From Bradyrhizobium sp. sBnM-33 (GTDB lineage Bacteria; Pseudomonadota; Alphaproteobacteria; Rhizobiales; Xanthobacteraceae), in contig NZ_CP136624.1 of the NCBI RefSeq assembly GCF_032917945.1, forward strand, positions 8,060,001-8,124,000: DNA of 64,000 nt, in the 5' to 3' direction. Both the position numbers and the translations under genes were made by a program. The notes beneath the pieces are model-generated. The model did no database searches, had not been told where the DNA came from, and worked only from the letters and a program-made list of their open reading frames with translations. This document shows positions 45,506 through 54,443 of this stretch, in pieces. Numbering within the stretch: the stretch's first letter is position 1; each line of letters opens with the position of its first letter.

Positions 45506-45799
45506 ATGGTAGCTTACGTCGTGTTGGCGAATTTCACGGATCAGGGGATCCGCAACGCCAAGGACTCGCCGAAGCGCGCGGAGGCCTTCAAAGCAATGGC
45601 GAAGACGTTCGGAGTGACTGTGAGGGAAATCCTCTGGACTCAGGGACGATATGACATTGTGACCATCGTCGATGCGCCAGATGAGTTATCCTTCATGTCG
45701 CTCACGCTGAGCCTCGGCGCGCTAGGCAACGTTCGCACCGAGTCGCTGCGGGCCTATTCCGCAGACGAGATGACAAAGGCCGTCGGCAACATGCTTTGA
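45506..45799 (+). CDS. GYD domain protein
   Basis: A 97-residue protein of the GYD family: AYVVLANFTDQGIRNAKDSP at the start, then VREILWTQGRYDIVTIVDAP carrying the family's Gly-(Arg)-Tyr-Asp motif, and LGALGNVRTESLRAY. Function is unknown; the fold resembles dimeric ferredoxin-like small enzymes. ATG 45506 has GGGGAGG upstream. It lies between a VOC gene and convergent purD. Confidence 0.88.
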   Translation: MVAYVVLANFTDQGIRNAKDSPKRAEAFKAMAKTFGVTVREILWTQGRYDIVTIVDAPDELSFMSLTLSLGALGNVRTESLRAYSADEMTKAVGNML

Positions 45800-45892
45800 C
45801 AATCGCGTCCGCTCCGCTGGCAGTGTGCAGCGAAGCCGCGTCAACTTACATTCGGCTGTCGCAGGGCACCGATTCCGTTTGCCGACTTTGCG

Positions 45893-47176
45893 TCAGCCCC
45901 TGCCCCGCTCCGCCTCCACCGCCTGCCAGGCGATGTCGCGGCGGCAGAAGCCATCCGGCCATTTGATGCGGTCGACGGCCTGATAGGCACGCTCTCTGGC
46001 CTCAGTGACGGTCTTTCCCATCGCGCAGACATTCAGCACGCGTCCGCCATTGGCGACAATGTCACCGTTCTTCGCCACCGTACCGGCGTGGAAGATTTCG
46101 ACACCCTCGATCTTGGCGGCGTCATCGAGCCCGTCGATGTGCGTGCCTTTCTTGTAGTCGCCCGGATAGCCCTTCGCCGCCATCACCACTGTCAACGCGG
46201 GCTCGGGATACCAGCGCAGGTCGAAATGCTTCAGTTCGCCATCACAAGACGCCAGAAATGCCGGAACGATGTCGGACATCATTCGCAGCATCAGCACCTG
46301 GCATTCGGGATCGCCGAAGCGAACATTGTATTCGAACAGTTTTGGCCCCTGCTCCGTCAGCATCACGCCAGCGTAGAGCACGCCGCGAAACGGCGTGCCG
46401 CGCTTCTTCATGCCGGCGACCGTCGGCAGGATGATGCGCGCCATGATCTGGTCGTGAATTTCTGGCGTCACGAACGGTGTCGGCGAATAGGCGCCCATGC
46501 CGCCGGTGTTCGGTCCCTCGTCATGGTCGAACACGCGCTTGTGGTCCTGCGCCGAGGCGAGCGGGATCGCGGTGTCGCCGTCGCATAGTGCGAAGAAGCT
46601 GATCTCGCGGCCGGCGAGGAATTCTTCGATCACGACTTCGGTGCCGGCCGCGCCGAACGCGCCATCGAACATCATGGCGACGGCCGCCTCGGCTTCATCA
46701 AGCGTTTTGGCGACGACAACGCCTTTGCCGGCGGCGAGGCCATCGGCCTTGACCACAATCGGCGCGCCTTGCGCGCGCACATAAGCCAGAGCATCATCGG
46801 CGGTAGTGAAGCGGCCATAGGCGCCAGTCGGAATATCGAATTCGCGGCACAGGTCCTTCGTAAATCCCTTTGAGCCCTCGAGTTGCGCCGCCTGCTTGCT
46901 CGGACCGAACGCCTCGATGCCCCCTTTCGCGAGATCGTCGACGATCCCGGCGGCAAGCGGCGTTTCCGGGCCCACCACGACGAGATCCACGGCGTTGCTT
47001 TTGCAGAACTCGATCACCGCGCGATGATTCGCAACGTCGAGCGCGACGCATTCAGCTTCGCGCGCGATACCGGCATTGCCCGGCGCGCACCACAGTTTGG
47101 TCAGCAGCGGGGAAGCGGCGATTTTCCACGCCAAAGCGTGTTCGCGGCCGCCGGAACCGAGCAGGAGAATGTTCAT
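45893..47176 (-). CDS. purD: Phosphoribosylamine-glycine ligase
   Basis: PurD (GAR synthetase) joins glycine to phosphoribosylamine in purine synthesis. The 427-residue ATP-grasp enzyme begins [18 protein letters not shown], has [32 protein letters not shown], the [13 protein letters not shown] loop and [13 protein letters not shown] [14 protein letters not shown] for metal and ATP. Length is normal. ATG 47176 matches the conserved start. It is divergent from xseA over 169 bases. Confidence 0.97.
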   Translation of the reverse strand: MNILLLGSGGREHALAWKIAASPLLTKLWCAPGNAGIAREAECVALDVANHRAVIEFCKSNAVDLVVVGPETPLAAGIVDDLAKGGIEAFGPSKQAAQLEGSKGFTKDLCREFDIPTGAYGRFTTADDALAYVRAQGAPIVVKADGLAAGKGVVVAKTLDEAEAAVAMMFDGAFGAAGTEVVIEEFLAGREISFFALCDGDTAIPLASAQDHKRVFDHDEGPNTGGMGAYSPTPFVTPEIHDQIMARIILPTVAGMKKRGTPFRGVLYAGVMLTEQGPKLFEYNVRFGDPECQVLMLRMMSDIVPAFLASCDGELKHFDLRWYPEPALTVVMAAKGYPGDYKKGTHIDGLDDAAKIEGVEIFHAGTVAKNGDIVANGGRVLNVCAMGKTVTEARERAYQAVDRIKWPDGFCRRDIAWQAVEAERGRG

Positions 47177-47345
47177 TCGGAGTGCAGCCAAGTGGAGGGG
47201 TTGCCGGCCATTGCGCGACGGTTTAGCACGGCAGGAGCCCGCCGCAACAACGTGTCCATTCCCGTGTGGATATGTGCCCTGGCTCCCCCAACATGGCCTC
47301 GGCACCTTGCGGAAGCGCCGGAAAAGGCCGATTCTACGCCCTGAT

Positions 47346-48965
47346 ATGCCAGCAGAAAACCTGATCAACGCGCCCGAATTCACCGTCTCGGAACTGTCCT
47401 CCGCGCTGAAGCGGACGGTCGAGGACGCCTACGGCCATGTCCGCGTCCGCGGCGAAATCTCCGGCTTCCGCGGGCCGCACTCCTCGGGGCACTGCTATTT
47501 CGCGCTGAAGGACGAGAGCGCCAAGATCGAAGCGGTCATCTGGAAGTTCGCCCATGCCCGGATGCGCTTCAAGCCGCAGGAGGGGCTCGAGGTCATCGCC
47601 ACCGGCAAGCTCACGACCTATCCGGGCTCGTCGAAATACCAGATCGTCATCGAGGCGCTGGAGCCCGCCGGGATCGGCGCGCTGATGGCGCTGATGGAGG
47701 AGCGCAAGCGGAAGCTCGCGGCCGAGGGCCTGTTCGACGAGGCGCGCAAGCAATTGCTGCCGTGGCTGCCGGAAGTGATCGGCGTCGTCACCTCGCCGAC
47801 CGGCGCGGTGATCAGAGACATCCTGCACCGCCTGGAGGACCGGTTTCCCCGCCGCGTGCTGGTGTGGCCGGTGAAGGTGCAGGGCGACGGCTCCGCCGAG
47901 CAGGTTGCGGCGGCCATCCGTGGCTTCAACGCGCTACCCGAGACCGGACGAATCCCGCGCCCCGATCTCCTTATCGTTGCGCGCGGCGGCGGCTCGCTGG
48001 AGGATTTATGGTCGTTCAACGAGGAGATCGTGGTTCGCGCTGCCGCCGAGAGCACGATCCCGCTGATTTCGGCCGTTGGCCATGAGACCGATATCACGCT
48101 GATCGATTTCGCCGCCGACAAGCGCGCGCCGACGCCGACGGCGGCGGCCGAAATGGCCGTTCCCGTGCGCAGCGAATTGTTCGCCGAGGTGGAAAGCCTG
48201 GCGCGGCGCACGATGGTGTGCTGGCAGCGCGGCCAGGAGAGCCGCCGCAATGAGTTGCGCGCCGCCGCCCGCGCGCTGCCAGGTTTGAGCGAACTGCTCG
48301 CGATCCCAAGGCAGCGGCTGGACCATCTCGGCGCCGCCCTGCCCCGCGGACTGAAGGCGAATACGCACGCCCATCACCGCCGCTTTTCGCATCTCAGCGC
48401 CGGCCTGACCCTGAAGGTGCTGCGCGGACAGGTCGCGCAGGCGAACCACCGTCTCACGGTATCGGGCGAACGGATCAGGCTGTCCGCCCGCGCGTTGCTG
48501 CGCAACCGGCGCGAACGCTTTGCCGGGCTGGAGGTCAGGCTGAAGGCGTCAAAACTGTCCAACGCGCAGGCGCAGCGCAACGCCATTGCGCGCGACCGCG
48601 AACGCACGCAACGGCTGGCCGAGCGCGCCCGCCGCGCGCTCGAGACCGCGATGCAGCGTCTCGAGGCGCGGGTCGCCCATAGCGGGCAATTATTGTCGGC
48701 GCTGTCCTATCGCGGCGTGCTCGCCCGCGGCTTTGCCCTGGTGCGCGACGAACACGGCCACGCCGTCCATGCCGCCGCCGCGGTCGGGCCGAGCGCACGT
48801 CTGTCCATCGAGTTCGCCGATGGCCGCGTGGCGGCGACCGCGGATGCGGACCGGCCGGCCACGACGACTGCCCCCGCGAGCCCTGCCAAGCCAGGCCCGC
48901 GCGAGGCCAAACCGGCAGCGCCGAAGCGCGTGCCAAAGCCAGTCGATCAGGGAAGTTTGTTTTAG
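47346..48965 (+). CDS. xseA: Exodeoxyribonuclease VII large subunit
   Basis: XseA with XseB forms ExoVII, which degrades single-stranded DNA to oligonucleotides. The 539-residue protein has the OB-fold ([20 protein letters not shown]), the catalytic domain ([59 protein letters not shown]), a long coiled coil, and the C-terminal segment ([15 protein letters not shown]). It ends with an Ala/Pro/Lys linker and DQGSLF. Its TAG overlaps the TAA of the convergent hydrolase-like gene. xseB is not in the window. Confidence 0.96.
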   Translation: MPAENLINAPEFTVSELSSALKRTVEDAYGHVRVRGEISGFRGPHSSGHCYFALKDESAKIEAVIWKFAHARMRFKPQEGLEVIATGKLTTYPGSSKYQIVIEALEPAGIGALMALMEERKRKLAAEGLFDEARKQLLPWLPEVIGVVTSPTGAVIRDILHRLEDRFPRRVLVWPVKVQGDGSAEQVAAAIRGFNALPETGRIPRPDLLIVARGGGSLEDLWSFNEEIVVRAAAESTIPLISAVGHETDITLIDFAADKRAPTPTAAAEMAVPVRSELFAEVESLARRTMVCWQRGQESRRNELRAAARALPGLSELLAIPRQRLDHLGAALPRGLKANTHAHHRRFSHLSAGLTLKVLRGQVAQANHRLTVSGERIRLSARALLRNRRERFAGLEVRLKASKLSNAQAQRNAIARDRERTQRLAERARRALETAMQRLEARVAHSGQLLSALSYRGVLARGFALVRDEHGHAVHAAAAVGPSARLSIEFADGRVAATADADRPATTTAPASPAKPGPREAKPAAPKRVPKPVDQGSLF

Positions 48966-49795
48966 CGCGCCAGCCACTCGGCGACGCGCGCTTGCGCATC
49001 CGACCGCGCATTCGCGTCGGTGCCGATATGGCCGTGTTCGGGCAATGCGGCGTCGGCACCCGCGATCGCCCGCAGCGGAAGGTTGGCGCGGTCGAAGTCG
49101 TGAGCTGCGCCGGGATAGACCACGATCCGCGCCAGCGCGCTGCGGCCGCGGGCGCCATCGACCATCTGGCGGCAGGCCGATGGCGAACTGACGTCGTCCT
49201 TCGCGCCAATCAACAGCAGCGTCGGCACCCGCGTGCTCCAGCCGAGGCCGGAGGAGATTCGGCAATCCGGATAGAACGCGATGGCCGAGCGGAAATCCGG
49301 TTGAGTCCCGCGCGACGATGATTGCGGGCGCACCGCCCACAGCACCGCGCTGGCGCCGTTGGCCCACCCGAGCAGGCTGATGCGGTCGCGCGCGACCCAG
49401 GGCTGCTGCAACAGCCATTGCCGCGACGCGTTGACATCGGCCACCCGCTCGCGGCGGGCCAGCACACGGCGCTCCTTGACACGGCATTGCGGGTCGAGCT
49501 CGCGCGAACCGTAACTGTCCGGCAACAGCACGGCATGGCCGGACTTCAGGAGCTGCTCCGCCCAGTCACGGTAGCGCGGCAGCACCGGCTCGGATTGCCC
49601 GCTCAATCCGCCGCAGCCATGCAGCGCGATTACCGTGGGAAATGGGCCGTCACCATCAGGCTTATAGAGCTGCGCGCGGAGGGTCAGACCGGTCGCCGGG
49701 ATATCGACCTGGCGCGGGGCCGGCAACGGCGCGGCACCAGCCGTGCAGGCCGCAGCAAGGAGCGTCAGGGATAGCGTTGCTGACAACAGGCGCAT
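48962..49795 (-). CDS. Exported dienelactone-hydrolase-like protein lacking the nucleophile
   Basis: A 277-residue alpha/beta hydrolase-fold protein with an N-terminal signal peptide (hydrophobic [15 protein letters not shown], cleavage near 22). It has the oxyanion loop [17 protein letters not shown], and late acid and base candidates in [12 protein letters not shown] and [10 protein letters not shown]. The nucleophile elbow, normally G-x-(C/S)-x-G, reads Gly-Trp-Ala-Asn-Gly. With alanine at that place ordinary hydrolase chemistry is not expected, unless the reading reflects an error. Stops of this gene and xseA overlap. Confidence 0.87.
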   Translation of the reverse strand: MRLLSATLSLTLLAAACTAGAAPLPAPRQVDIPATGLTLRAQLYKPDGDGPFPTVIALHGCGGLSGQSEPVLPRYRDWAEQLLKSGHAVLLPDSYGSRELDPQCRVKERRVLARRERVADVNASRQWLLQQPWVARDRISLLGWANGASAVLWAVRPQSSSRGTQPDFRSAIAFYPDCRISSGLGWSTRVPTLLLIGAKDDVSSPSACRQMVDGARGRSALARIVVYPGAAHDFDRANLPLRAIAGADAALPEHGHIGTDANARSDAQARVAEWLAR

Positions 49796-49982
49796 CGGTC
49801 TCTGTCGGATCGGTATGACGCTGCGAGCACAATAAAATTCACGCTATCATGCAGGTGGGCACAAAATCATCACAAGTAGGTGGGTTTCCGGGGCGGACAG
49901 TATGACCTATTTATGATAGGTCGAATCCGGAAAATAGACTTAAGGCCGCCCACGCGGGCGGGCCCCATCGGAGAGTTTGGCG

Positions 49983-50210
49983 GTGCTCAATAAATTCGGC
50001 CCCTCGGGCCATGGCGAAGCGCAGGTGCAGTATCTGGACGGCGATTTCCGCGTGATCTCGCCCGGAACCTACGTGCGCTGCGCCGTCACCGACGTGCGGA
50101 TTCCGCTCGATGAATTGAAGTACTGGAGCGTCGATCTGCAGGAGGCCTATTCGGTTCCGGGCGCCGTACTGCAGCGACACTTTCCCGGCGCGCTGAAGAC
50201 GCAGGGCTAG
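49983..50210 (+). CDS. DUF2093 small protein
   Basis: A 75-residue protein matching DUF2093: LNKFGPSGHGEAQVQYLDGD at the start, VISPGTYVRCAVT and IPLDELKYWSVDLQEAY. The domain has unknown function and is common in alphaproteobacteria. I place the start at GTG 49983 with GGAG nine bases upstream; TTG 49977 is less well placed. It is convergent with lpxK across a long palindrome. Confidence 0.85.
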   Translation: MLNKFGPSGHGEAQVQYLDGDFRVISPGTYVRCAVTDVRIPLDELKYWSVDLQEAYSVPGAVLQRHFPGALKTQG

Positions 50211-50218
50211 GATTGCTT

Positions 50219-50298
50219 CGTAGCCCGGATGAGCGCAGCGATATCCGGGGCCGGTGTCGCCTTCGTTCCCGGATTTCGCTGCGCTCATCCGGGCTACG
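50219..50298. repeat. Near-perfect 31-bp inverted repeat overlapping the lpxK stop
   Basis: Arms 50219-50249 and 50268-50298 are inverted copies with one mismatch in 31 (CGTAGCCCGGATGAGCGCAG and its complement at the ends), loop 18 bases. The right arm's CTA is the lpxK stop codon on the minus strand. It separates DUF2093 and lpxK. Confidence 0.9.
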
Positions 50299-51295
50299 AT
50301 TCTTTCCTCTCGCGTGCCTTGAAGAGCCGGTCAGCGACGAATTTTCGCAGGCGCGCAGGATCGTCGAACTCTAATGTTACCGCGAACGGCACGATGTGCT
50401 GCGCTTGATCGCGCAGCCGCGCCAGATCCTTCTCCGTCGTCACCAATGTCAGCCCGTCGCGCCGAGCCTCGGTAATCAAGCCTTCGATCTCGGCTTGCGA
50501 ATACGGATGATGATCGGCGAAGGCCTGCTGCCTGACGACATCGATGCCGCTGGCGCGCAGCGTGTTGAAAAACCGCACGGGATCGCCGATGCCGGCAAAT
50601 GCCAGCACGCGCTTGCCCCGAAGCGCGGCGACCGGCGCTTCTTCCGGCTTCAGATGCGCGCGCAATACCGGCCTGCCCTGTGCGGCAATCTCGGCGGCCA
50701 CGGGCTCGGCAGCGGTGCCGTTGCCGACAATGATCAGCGCGTCGGTGCGCGCCAGTTGCGGCCGCAGCGGCGCGCGCAGCGGGCCGGCGGGAAATACTTT
50801 CCCGTTGCCGATCCCGCGTTCGCTGTCGATCACGATCAGGGATGCGTCCTTGATAATCGACGGATTCTGGAAGCCGTCGTCCATCAGGATTACGGTCGCG
50901 CCTTGCGAGCGCGCCAGCGGCACGCCCTCGGCGCGTTTGCGCGACACCACGACCGGCAGATGGCCTGCCAGCATTAGCGGTTCGTCGCCGACATCGGTCG
51001 CCGCATGCCGCTCAGGATCGACCCGGACCGGCCCGCGCAATTCGCCGCCATAGCCGCGGCTGAGCACGACCGGGGTCTCGCCGAGGTCGCGCATGAGCTT
51101 CGCCAGCGCCAGTACGGTCGGCGTCTTGCCGGCGCCGCCAACGTGGTAATTGCCGACGCAGAGCACCGGAATGCCGGCATTCAATCCCTTGCGCTGCAGG
51201 CGCTGTGCGGCGATGGCGCCATAAAGCGCGCCGAGCGGTTTCAACAGATGCGAGTTGAGCGAGGACGGGCCGTGCCAGAAGCCCGGCTCACGCAT
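50294..51295 (-). CDS. lpxK: Tetraacyldisaccharide 4'-kinase
   Basis: LpxK phosphorylates lipid A disaccharide precursor at 4' in the inner membrane. The 333-residue protein has an N-terminal amphipathic start (EPGFWHGPSSLNSHLLKPLG), the P-loop VGNYHVGGAGKTPT, LSRGYGGELRGPVRV, DDGFQNPSI and FAGIGDPVRFF. All are usual for the family. Its ATG 51295 overlaps the waaA stop by eight bases. The stop codon lies inside a palindromic repeat arm, so its last residues (RERKES) may be shaped by that insertion. Confidence 0.95.
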   Translation of the reverse strand: MREPGFWHGPSSLNSHLLKPLGALYGAIAAQRLQRKGLNAGIPVLCVGNYHVGGAGKTPTVLALAKLMRDLGETPVVLSRGYGGELRGPVRVDPERHAATDVGDEPLMLAGHLPVVVSRKRAEGVPLARSQGATVILMDDGFQNPSIIKDASLIVIDSERGIGNGKVFPAGPLRAPLRPQLARTDALIIVGNGTAAEPVAAEIAAQGRPVLRAHLKPEEAPVAALRGKRVLAFAGIGDPVRFFNTLRASGIDVVRQQAFADHHPYSQAEIEGLITEARRDGLTLVTTEKDLARLRDQAQHIVPFAVTLEFDDPARLRKFVADRLFKARERKES

Positions 51296-52592
51296 TGCCG
51301 GTTCCCATCTCGATCCGCAACTGCAGCAGATACGGCTCGAGCGCAGAGAGCGTTCGCTCCAGCGCGCCGCCGAGCTGACCGACCACACGCTCGGATGCGG
51401 TGAGCACAGCTTCGCGCGCCTTGGGATCGGCGAGCAACTGCCCGAACTGCTTGACCAGCGCCTCCTGCGTATCGGCCCGCCGCGCGCCGCCTGCCGAATC
51501 GAGAGCTTCGTACACATCGGTGAAGTTGAAGACGTGAGGGCCGTGCACGATCGAGGCGCCGAGCTTGATCGCCTCGATCGGATTCTGCCCGCCATGCTCG
51601 ACCAGCGATCCGCCCATGAACACGATTGGCGCCAGCCGGTAGAACAGTCCTAGTTCGCCCATGGTGTCGGCGACATAGATGTCGGTCGTGGCGGTGGGCA
51701 AGTCCTCGTGCGAGCGCAGGGTCGGATTGAGGCCTGATGCGGAGATCATGCTCGCGATGGCCTCGCCGCGATCGGGGTGCCGCGGCACGATCACCGTCAG
51801 CAGCCCCGGGAAGAATCCGGCGAGCGTCCGGTGGGTTGCCGTCACGATTTCTTCTTCGCCGGGATGCGTGGAGGCCGCGACCACCACCGGGCGGCCGCGT
51901 GTCATCGACATCAGCATATCCAGCTTGTTGGCGTCGGCCGGCGGCGCCGGAACATCGAGCTTGAGATTTCCCGTCACCATGACGTTGCGGCTGCCCAGCG
52001 CGGCAAAACGATCCGCATCGGTCTGCGACTGCGCCAGGCAGATGTCGAACTTGTCGAGCAGCGCCGAAATGGTGCCGGCGACCCGGCGCCATCGGGGAAA
52101 CGAGCGCTGCGACATCCGTCCATTGATCAGCACCATCGGCAGCCGCCGCGCGGCGCTCGACAGAATTAGGTTTGGCCACAGGTCGGACTCGATGAAGAGC
52201 GCCAGCGACGGACGCCAATGATCGAGGAATCGCGCGACGTAGCGCGGCGAGTCGTAGGGGACATATTGATGGATCACGTCCGGGGGAAACCGCTTAGCGA
52301 CGATCGCAGCCGAAGTTACGGTGCCCGACGTCAGGAGGATGCGCAGGTCCAGGGCCCGCAGCCGCTCGATCAGCGCCGCCGCCGCCAGCACTTCACCAAC
52401 GCTGGCGCCATGAATCCACACCAGCGGCCCTGCAGGGCGAACATCGGCGCTCATGCCGCGGCGCTCGCCGACCCGCGCCGGGTCTTCCTTGCCGAGCTTC
52501 AAGCGCCGGTTGATCACCGCGGGTGCCAGCGGCACCATCGCGGATGATAGGCTCCGGTAGACGCGCAACGTCATCGGCAGCGAATTAGCCAA
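51288..52592 (-). CDS. waaA: 3-deoxy-D-manno-octulosonic acid (Kdo) transferase
   Basis: WaaA (KdtA) adds Kdo to lipid IVA, the step between lipid A and core. The 434-residue GT30 protein has an N-terminal membrane anchor region, GERRGMSADVRPAGPLVWIH with GASVGE, LALFIESDLWPNL, and the C-terminal GT-B domain (VVAASTHPGEEE, DTMGELGLFYRLAPIVFMGG with GGQNPIE). It sits between lpxK and the acyltransferase gene, overlapping both by a few bases, in a single envelope operon. Confidence 0.96.
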   Translation of the reverse strand: MANSLPMTLRVYRSLSSAMVPLAPAVINRRLKLGKEDPARVGERRGMSADVRPAGPLVWIHGASVGEVLAAAALIERLRALDLRILLTSGTVTSAAIVAKRFPPDVIHQYVPYDSPRYVARFLDHWRPSLALFIESDLWPNLILSSAARRLPMVLINGRMSQRSFPRWRRVAGTISALLDKFDICLAQSQTDADRFAALGSRNVMVTGNLKLDVPAPPADANKLDMLMSMTRGRPVVVAASTHPGEEEIVTATHRTLAGFFPGLLTVIVPRHPDRGEAIASMISASGLNPTLRSHEDLPTATTDIYVADTMGELGLFYRLAPIVFMGGSLVEHGGQNPIEAIKLGASIVHGPHVFNFTDVYEALDSAGGARRADTQEALVKQFGQLLADPKAREAVLTASERVVGQLGGALERTLSALEPYLLQLRIEMGTGNA

Positions 52593-53298
52593 GAGCGGCC
52601 TCCGGACGCCCGACCGCCTTGTACGCGCGGCGGGTCGCTTCGTTCAGATAAGCTTCTACCTGAAGACGCAGCTTTTCCATAGTCTCGGCGTCGGCATCCG
52701 GCGGCACGTATACATGTTCAATGCCTACCACGGCACCGCGCCCGAATGGCAAATTGATGGTGGTGGAATCCCAGTTTTTCAACCTGATGAAGCGGCTGGT
52801 CACCATCGCAAACGGCATGATCGGGCGCCCGGACTCCCGCGCCAGCATGATAATGCCCAGCCCCACGACCCGCGCTCGTTTTGGCACGTCGGCGGTCGTG
52901 GCGACGTTCCACTTTTCTTCGAGCGCCTGCAGCATTTCCCGGAAGGCGCCGACGCCGCCCTTGCGGTGAAATGCTCCACCATGATCACCGGAACCTCTGA
53001 TCGTGCCGATGCCGAGCCGCTCGGCGGCGATGGCGTTGAACTCGCCGTCGCGATGCCGCGAAATCAGGACCTTGGCGCGGTGGCTCTCCTTGGTCTTGAT
53101 GAACGGCGTCATGAAATGCTGGCCGTGCCAGAACGCGAAGATCGCCGGCATCTCCGGCTCGACGATGTCATAGACGTTGGCCGGCTCGTAGCTGAAGCGG
53201 TTGGTCAGCCAGACCAGCCGCAAATATTCGGCCGCGAGCACACCCAGCGCGCGCTGAACCCAGGTGCTGCGCAGCAAATCGCGAAGGAACCGTTTCAA
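52585..53298 (-). CDS. DUF374 lysophospholipid acyltransferase-like protein
   Basis: A 237-residue protein of the DUF374 group in the LPLAT superfamily. An N-terminal hydrophobic segment precedes FAFWHGQHFMTPF (with the conserved His), RHRDGEFNA, then RGSGDHGGAFHRKGG, ARESGRPIMPFAMVTSRF and LPFGRGAVVGIEHVYVP. The placement with waaA and lpxK suggests an acylation of lipid A or a related lipid; the exact reaction is not known. It overlaps waaA by eight bases and the DUF4170 gene by four. Confidence 0.9.
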   Translation of the reverse strand: MKRFLRDLLRSTWVQRALGVLAAEYLRLVWLTNRFSYEPANVYDIVEPEMPAIFAFWHGQHFMTPFIKTKESHRAKVLISRHRDGEFNAIAAERLGIGTIRGSGDHGGAFHRKGGVGAFREMLQALEEKWNVATTADVPKRARVVGLGIIMLARESGRPIMPFAMVTSRFIRLKNWDSTTINLPFGRGAVVGIEHVYVPPDADAETMEKLRLQVEAYLNEATRRAYKAVGRPEAALG

Positions 53299-53543
53299 CT
53301 GGAGGACTTCGTGTCTTGACCTGGGTCGAGCAGCCGGTGGAGGTGAACCACGAAGTAGCGCATGTGGGCGTTGTCCACGGTCTGTTGCGCCTTCGCCTTC
53401 CAGGCCGCGAGAGCGGATGCGTAATTGGGGTACACGCCGACGATGTCGACCTGGTCGAGGTCCTTGAACGTGACGTGTTCGAGGTCGGTCAGCTCGCCGC
53501 CGATGACGAGATGCAGCAATTGCTGCGGGGCACTATCTGGCAT
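53295..53543 (-). CDS. DUF4170 small protein
   Basis: An 82-residue protein matching DUF4170: LLHLVIGGELTDLEHVTFKD, VDIVGVYPNYASALAAWKAK and MRYFVVHLHRLLDP. Unknown function, widespread next to lipid A genes in alphaproteobacteria. Its stop overlaps the start of the DUF374 gene (ATGA). ATG 53543 (MPDSAP) is used; a longer frame lacks support. Confidence 0.88.
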   Translation of the reverse strand: MPDSAPQQLLHLVIGGELTDLEHVTFKDLDQVDIVGVYPNYASALAAWKAKAQQTVDNAHMRYFVVHLHRLLDPGQDTKSSS

Positions 53544-53633
53544 GATGGTCTTTCCTAACGAGGTGCCCGGCAAGCAAGTGTGATAGTGTGAATCGCGGTA
53601 TCAACGGGATGATGTGAGGCACTTTCGACGGAT

Positions 53634-54443
53634 TCAGGGCAACCAACGATCCCGGAAATGCTCGACAATGCGCGCATGCCGATCGTATCCCGCCGCCACC
53701 AGCACCCCGTGCACCACCTCCCGGCGATTATACTCAATCGCATCCCCCGAGAGCGCGGTCATTCTACCATTCGCTTCCTGCACGATCAAATTCGCCGCGG
53801 CAAGATCCCAATCGCGGCTCTGGCCGCCTGCAAAAGCGGCATCGAGACTGCCATCCGCGACCCGGCATAGCCGCAGCGCCAGTGATCCGATTCGCGGATG
53901 CAGCGTGATATCTTCGGGCGACGAACTCAGCCGCTGCACCAGTGGCTTTGGGCCGGCCATGCGGGAAAAATCCAACTCCGTTCCTGCGGATGCCCGGACC
54001 TGCCTTTCGTTCAGCGTGGTGCCTTTGCCTCGCACCGCGAAGAAGAATTCGTCGCTTGCGGGCGCGAACACTGCGGCCAGTACCGGGGTTGAGCCCGCGA
54101 CCAGCGCCACGCTCACGCACCAGTCTTCGCGATGCGCGAGATAGGCGCGGGTGCCGTCGATCGGATCGACGATCCAGACCAGCTCCTTGCCCAGGCGCGT
54201 ATCGTCATCGACGCTTTCCTCGGACAGCCAGCCATAATCCGGCGTCGCCGCCCGCAGCCGACGCTCGACGAGGTCGTTCACAGCCATGTCGGCCTCGGAG
54301 ACCGGCGAGGAAGCGCCCTTGATCCAGTTCTTCAATTCGGTGCGAAACAGCGATAGCGCCAGCGCACCGGCTTCGCGCACGGTGTCCTTCAGCAGCGCGG
54401 CATCGCGCGCCCAGATCCGGTCGGCGGTATCAACGTCCGCCAA
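53634..54443 (-). CDS. Inositol monophosphatase family, CysQ-like 3'(2'),5'-bisphosphate nucleotidase
   Basis: A 269-residue Mg-dependent, Li-sensitive phosphatase fold. Motifs: SEESVDDD, the metal site WIVDPIDGTRAYL, and DWDLAAANLIVQEANGRMT near the end. The arrangement resembles CysQ, which clears PAP made in sulfate assimilation; inositol-1-phosphate is the other possible substrate. It follows PmbA with a 14-base overlap and leads into the lipid A genes. Confidence 0.88.
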   Translation of the reverse strand: MADVDTADRIWARDAALLKDTVREAGALALSLFRTELKNWIKGASSPVSEADMAVNDLVERRLRAATPDYGWLSEESVDDDTRLGKELVWIVDPIDGTRAYLAHREDWCVSVALVAGSTPVLAAVFAPASDEFFFAVRGKGTTLNERQVRASAGTELDFSRMAGPKPLVQRLSSSPEDITLHPRIGSLALRLCRVADGSLDAAFAGGQSRDWDLAAANLIVQEANGRMTALSGDAIEYNRREVVHGVLVAAGYDRHARIVEHFRDRWLP

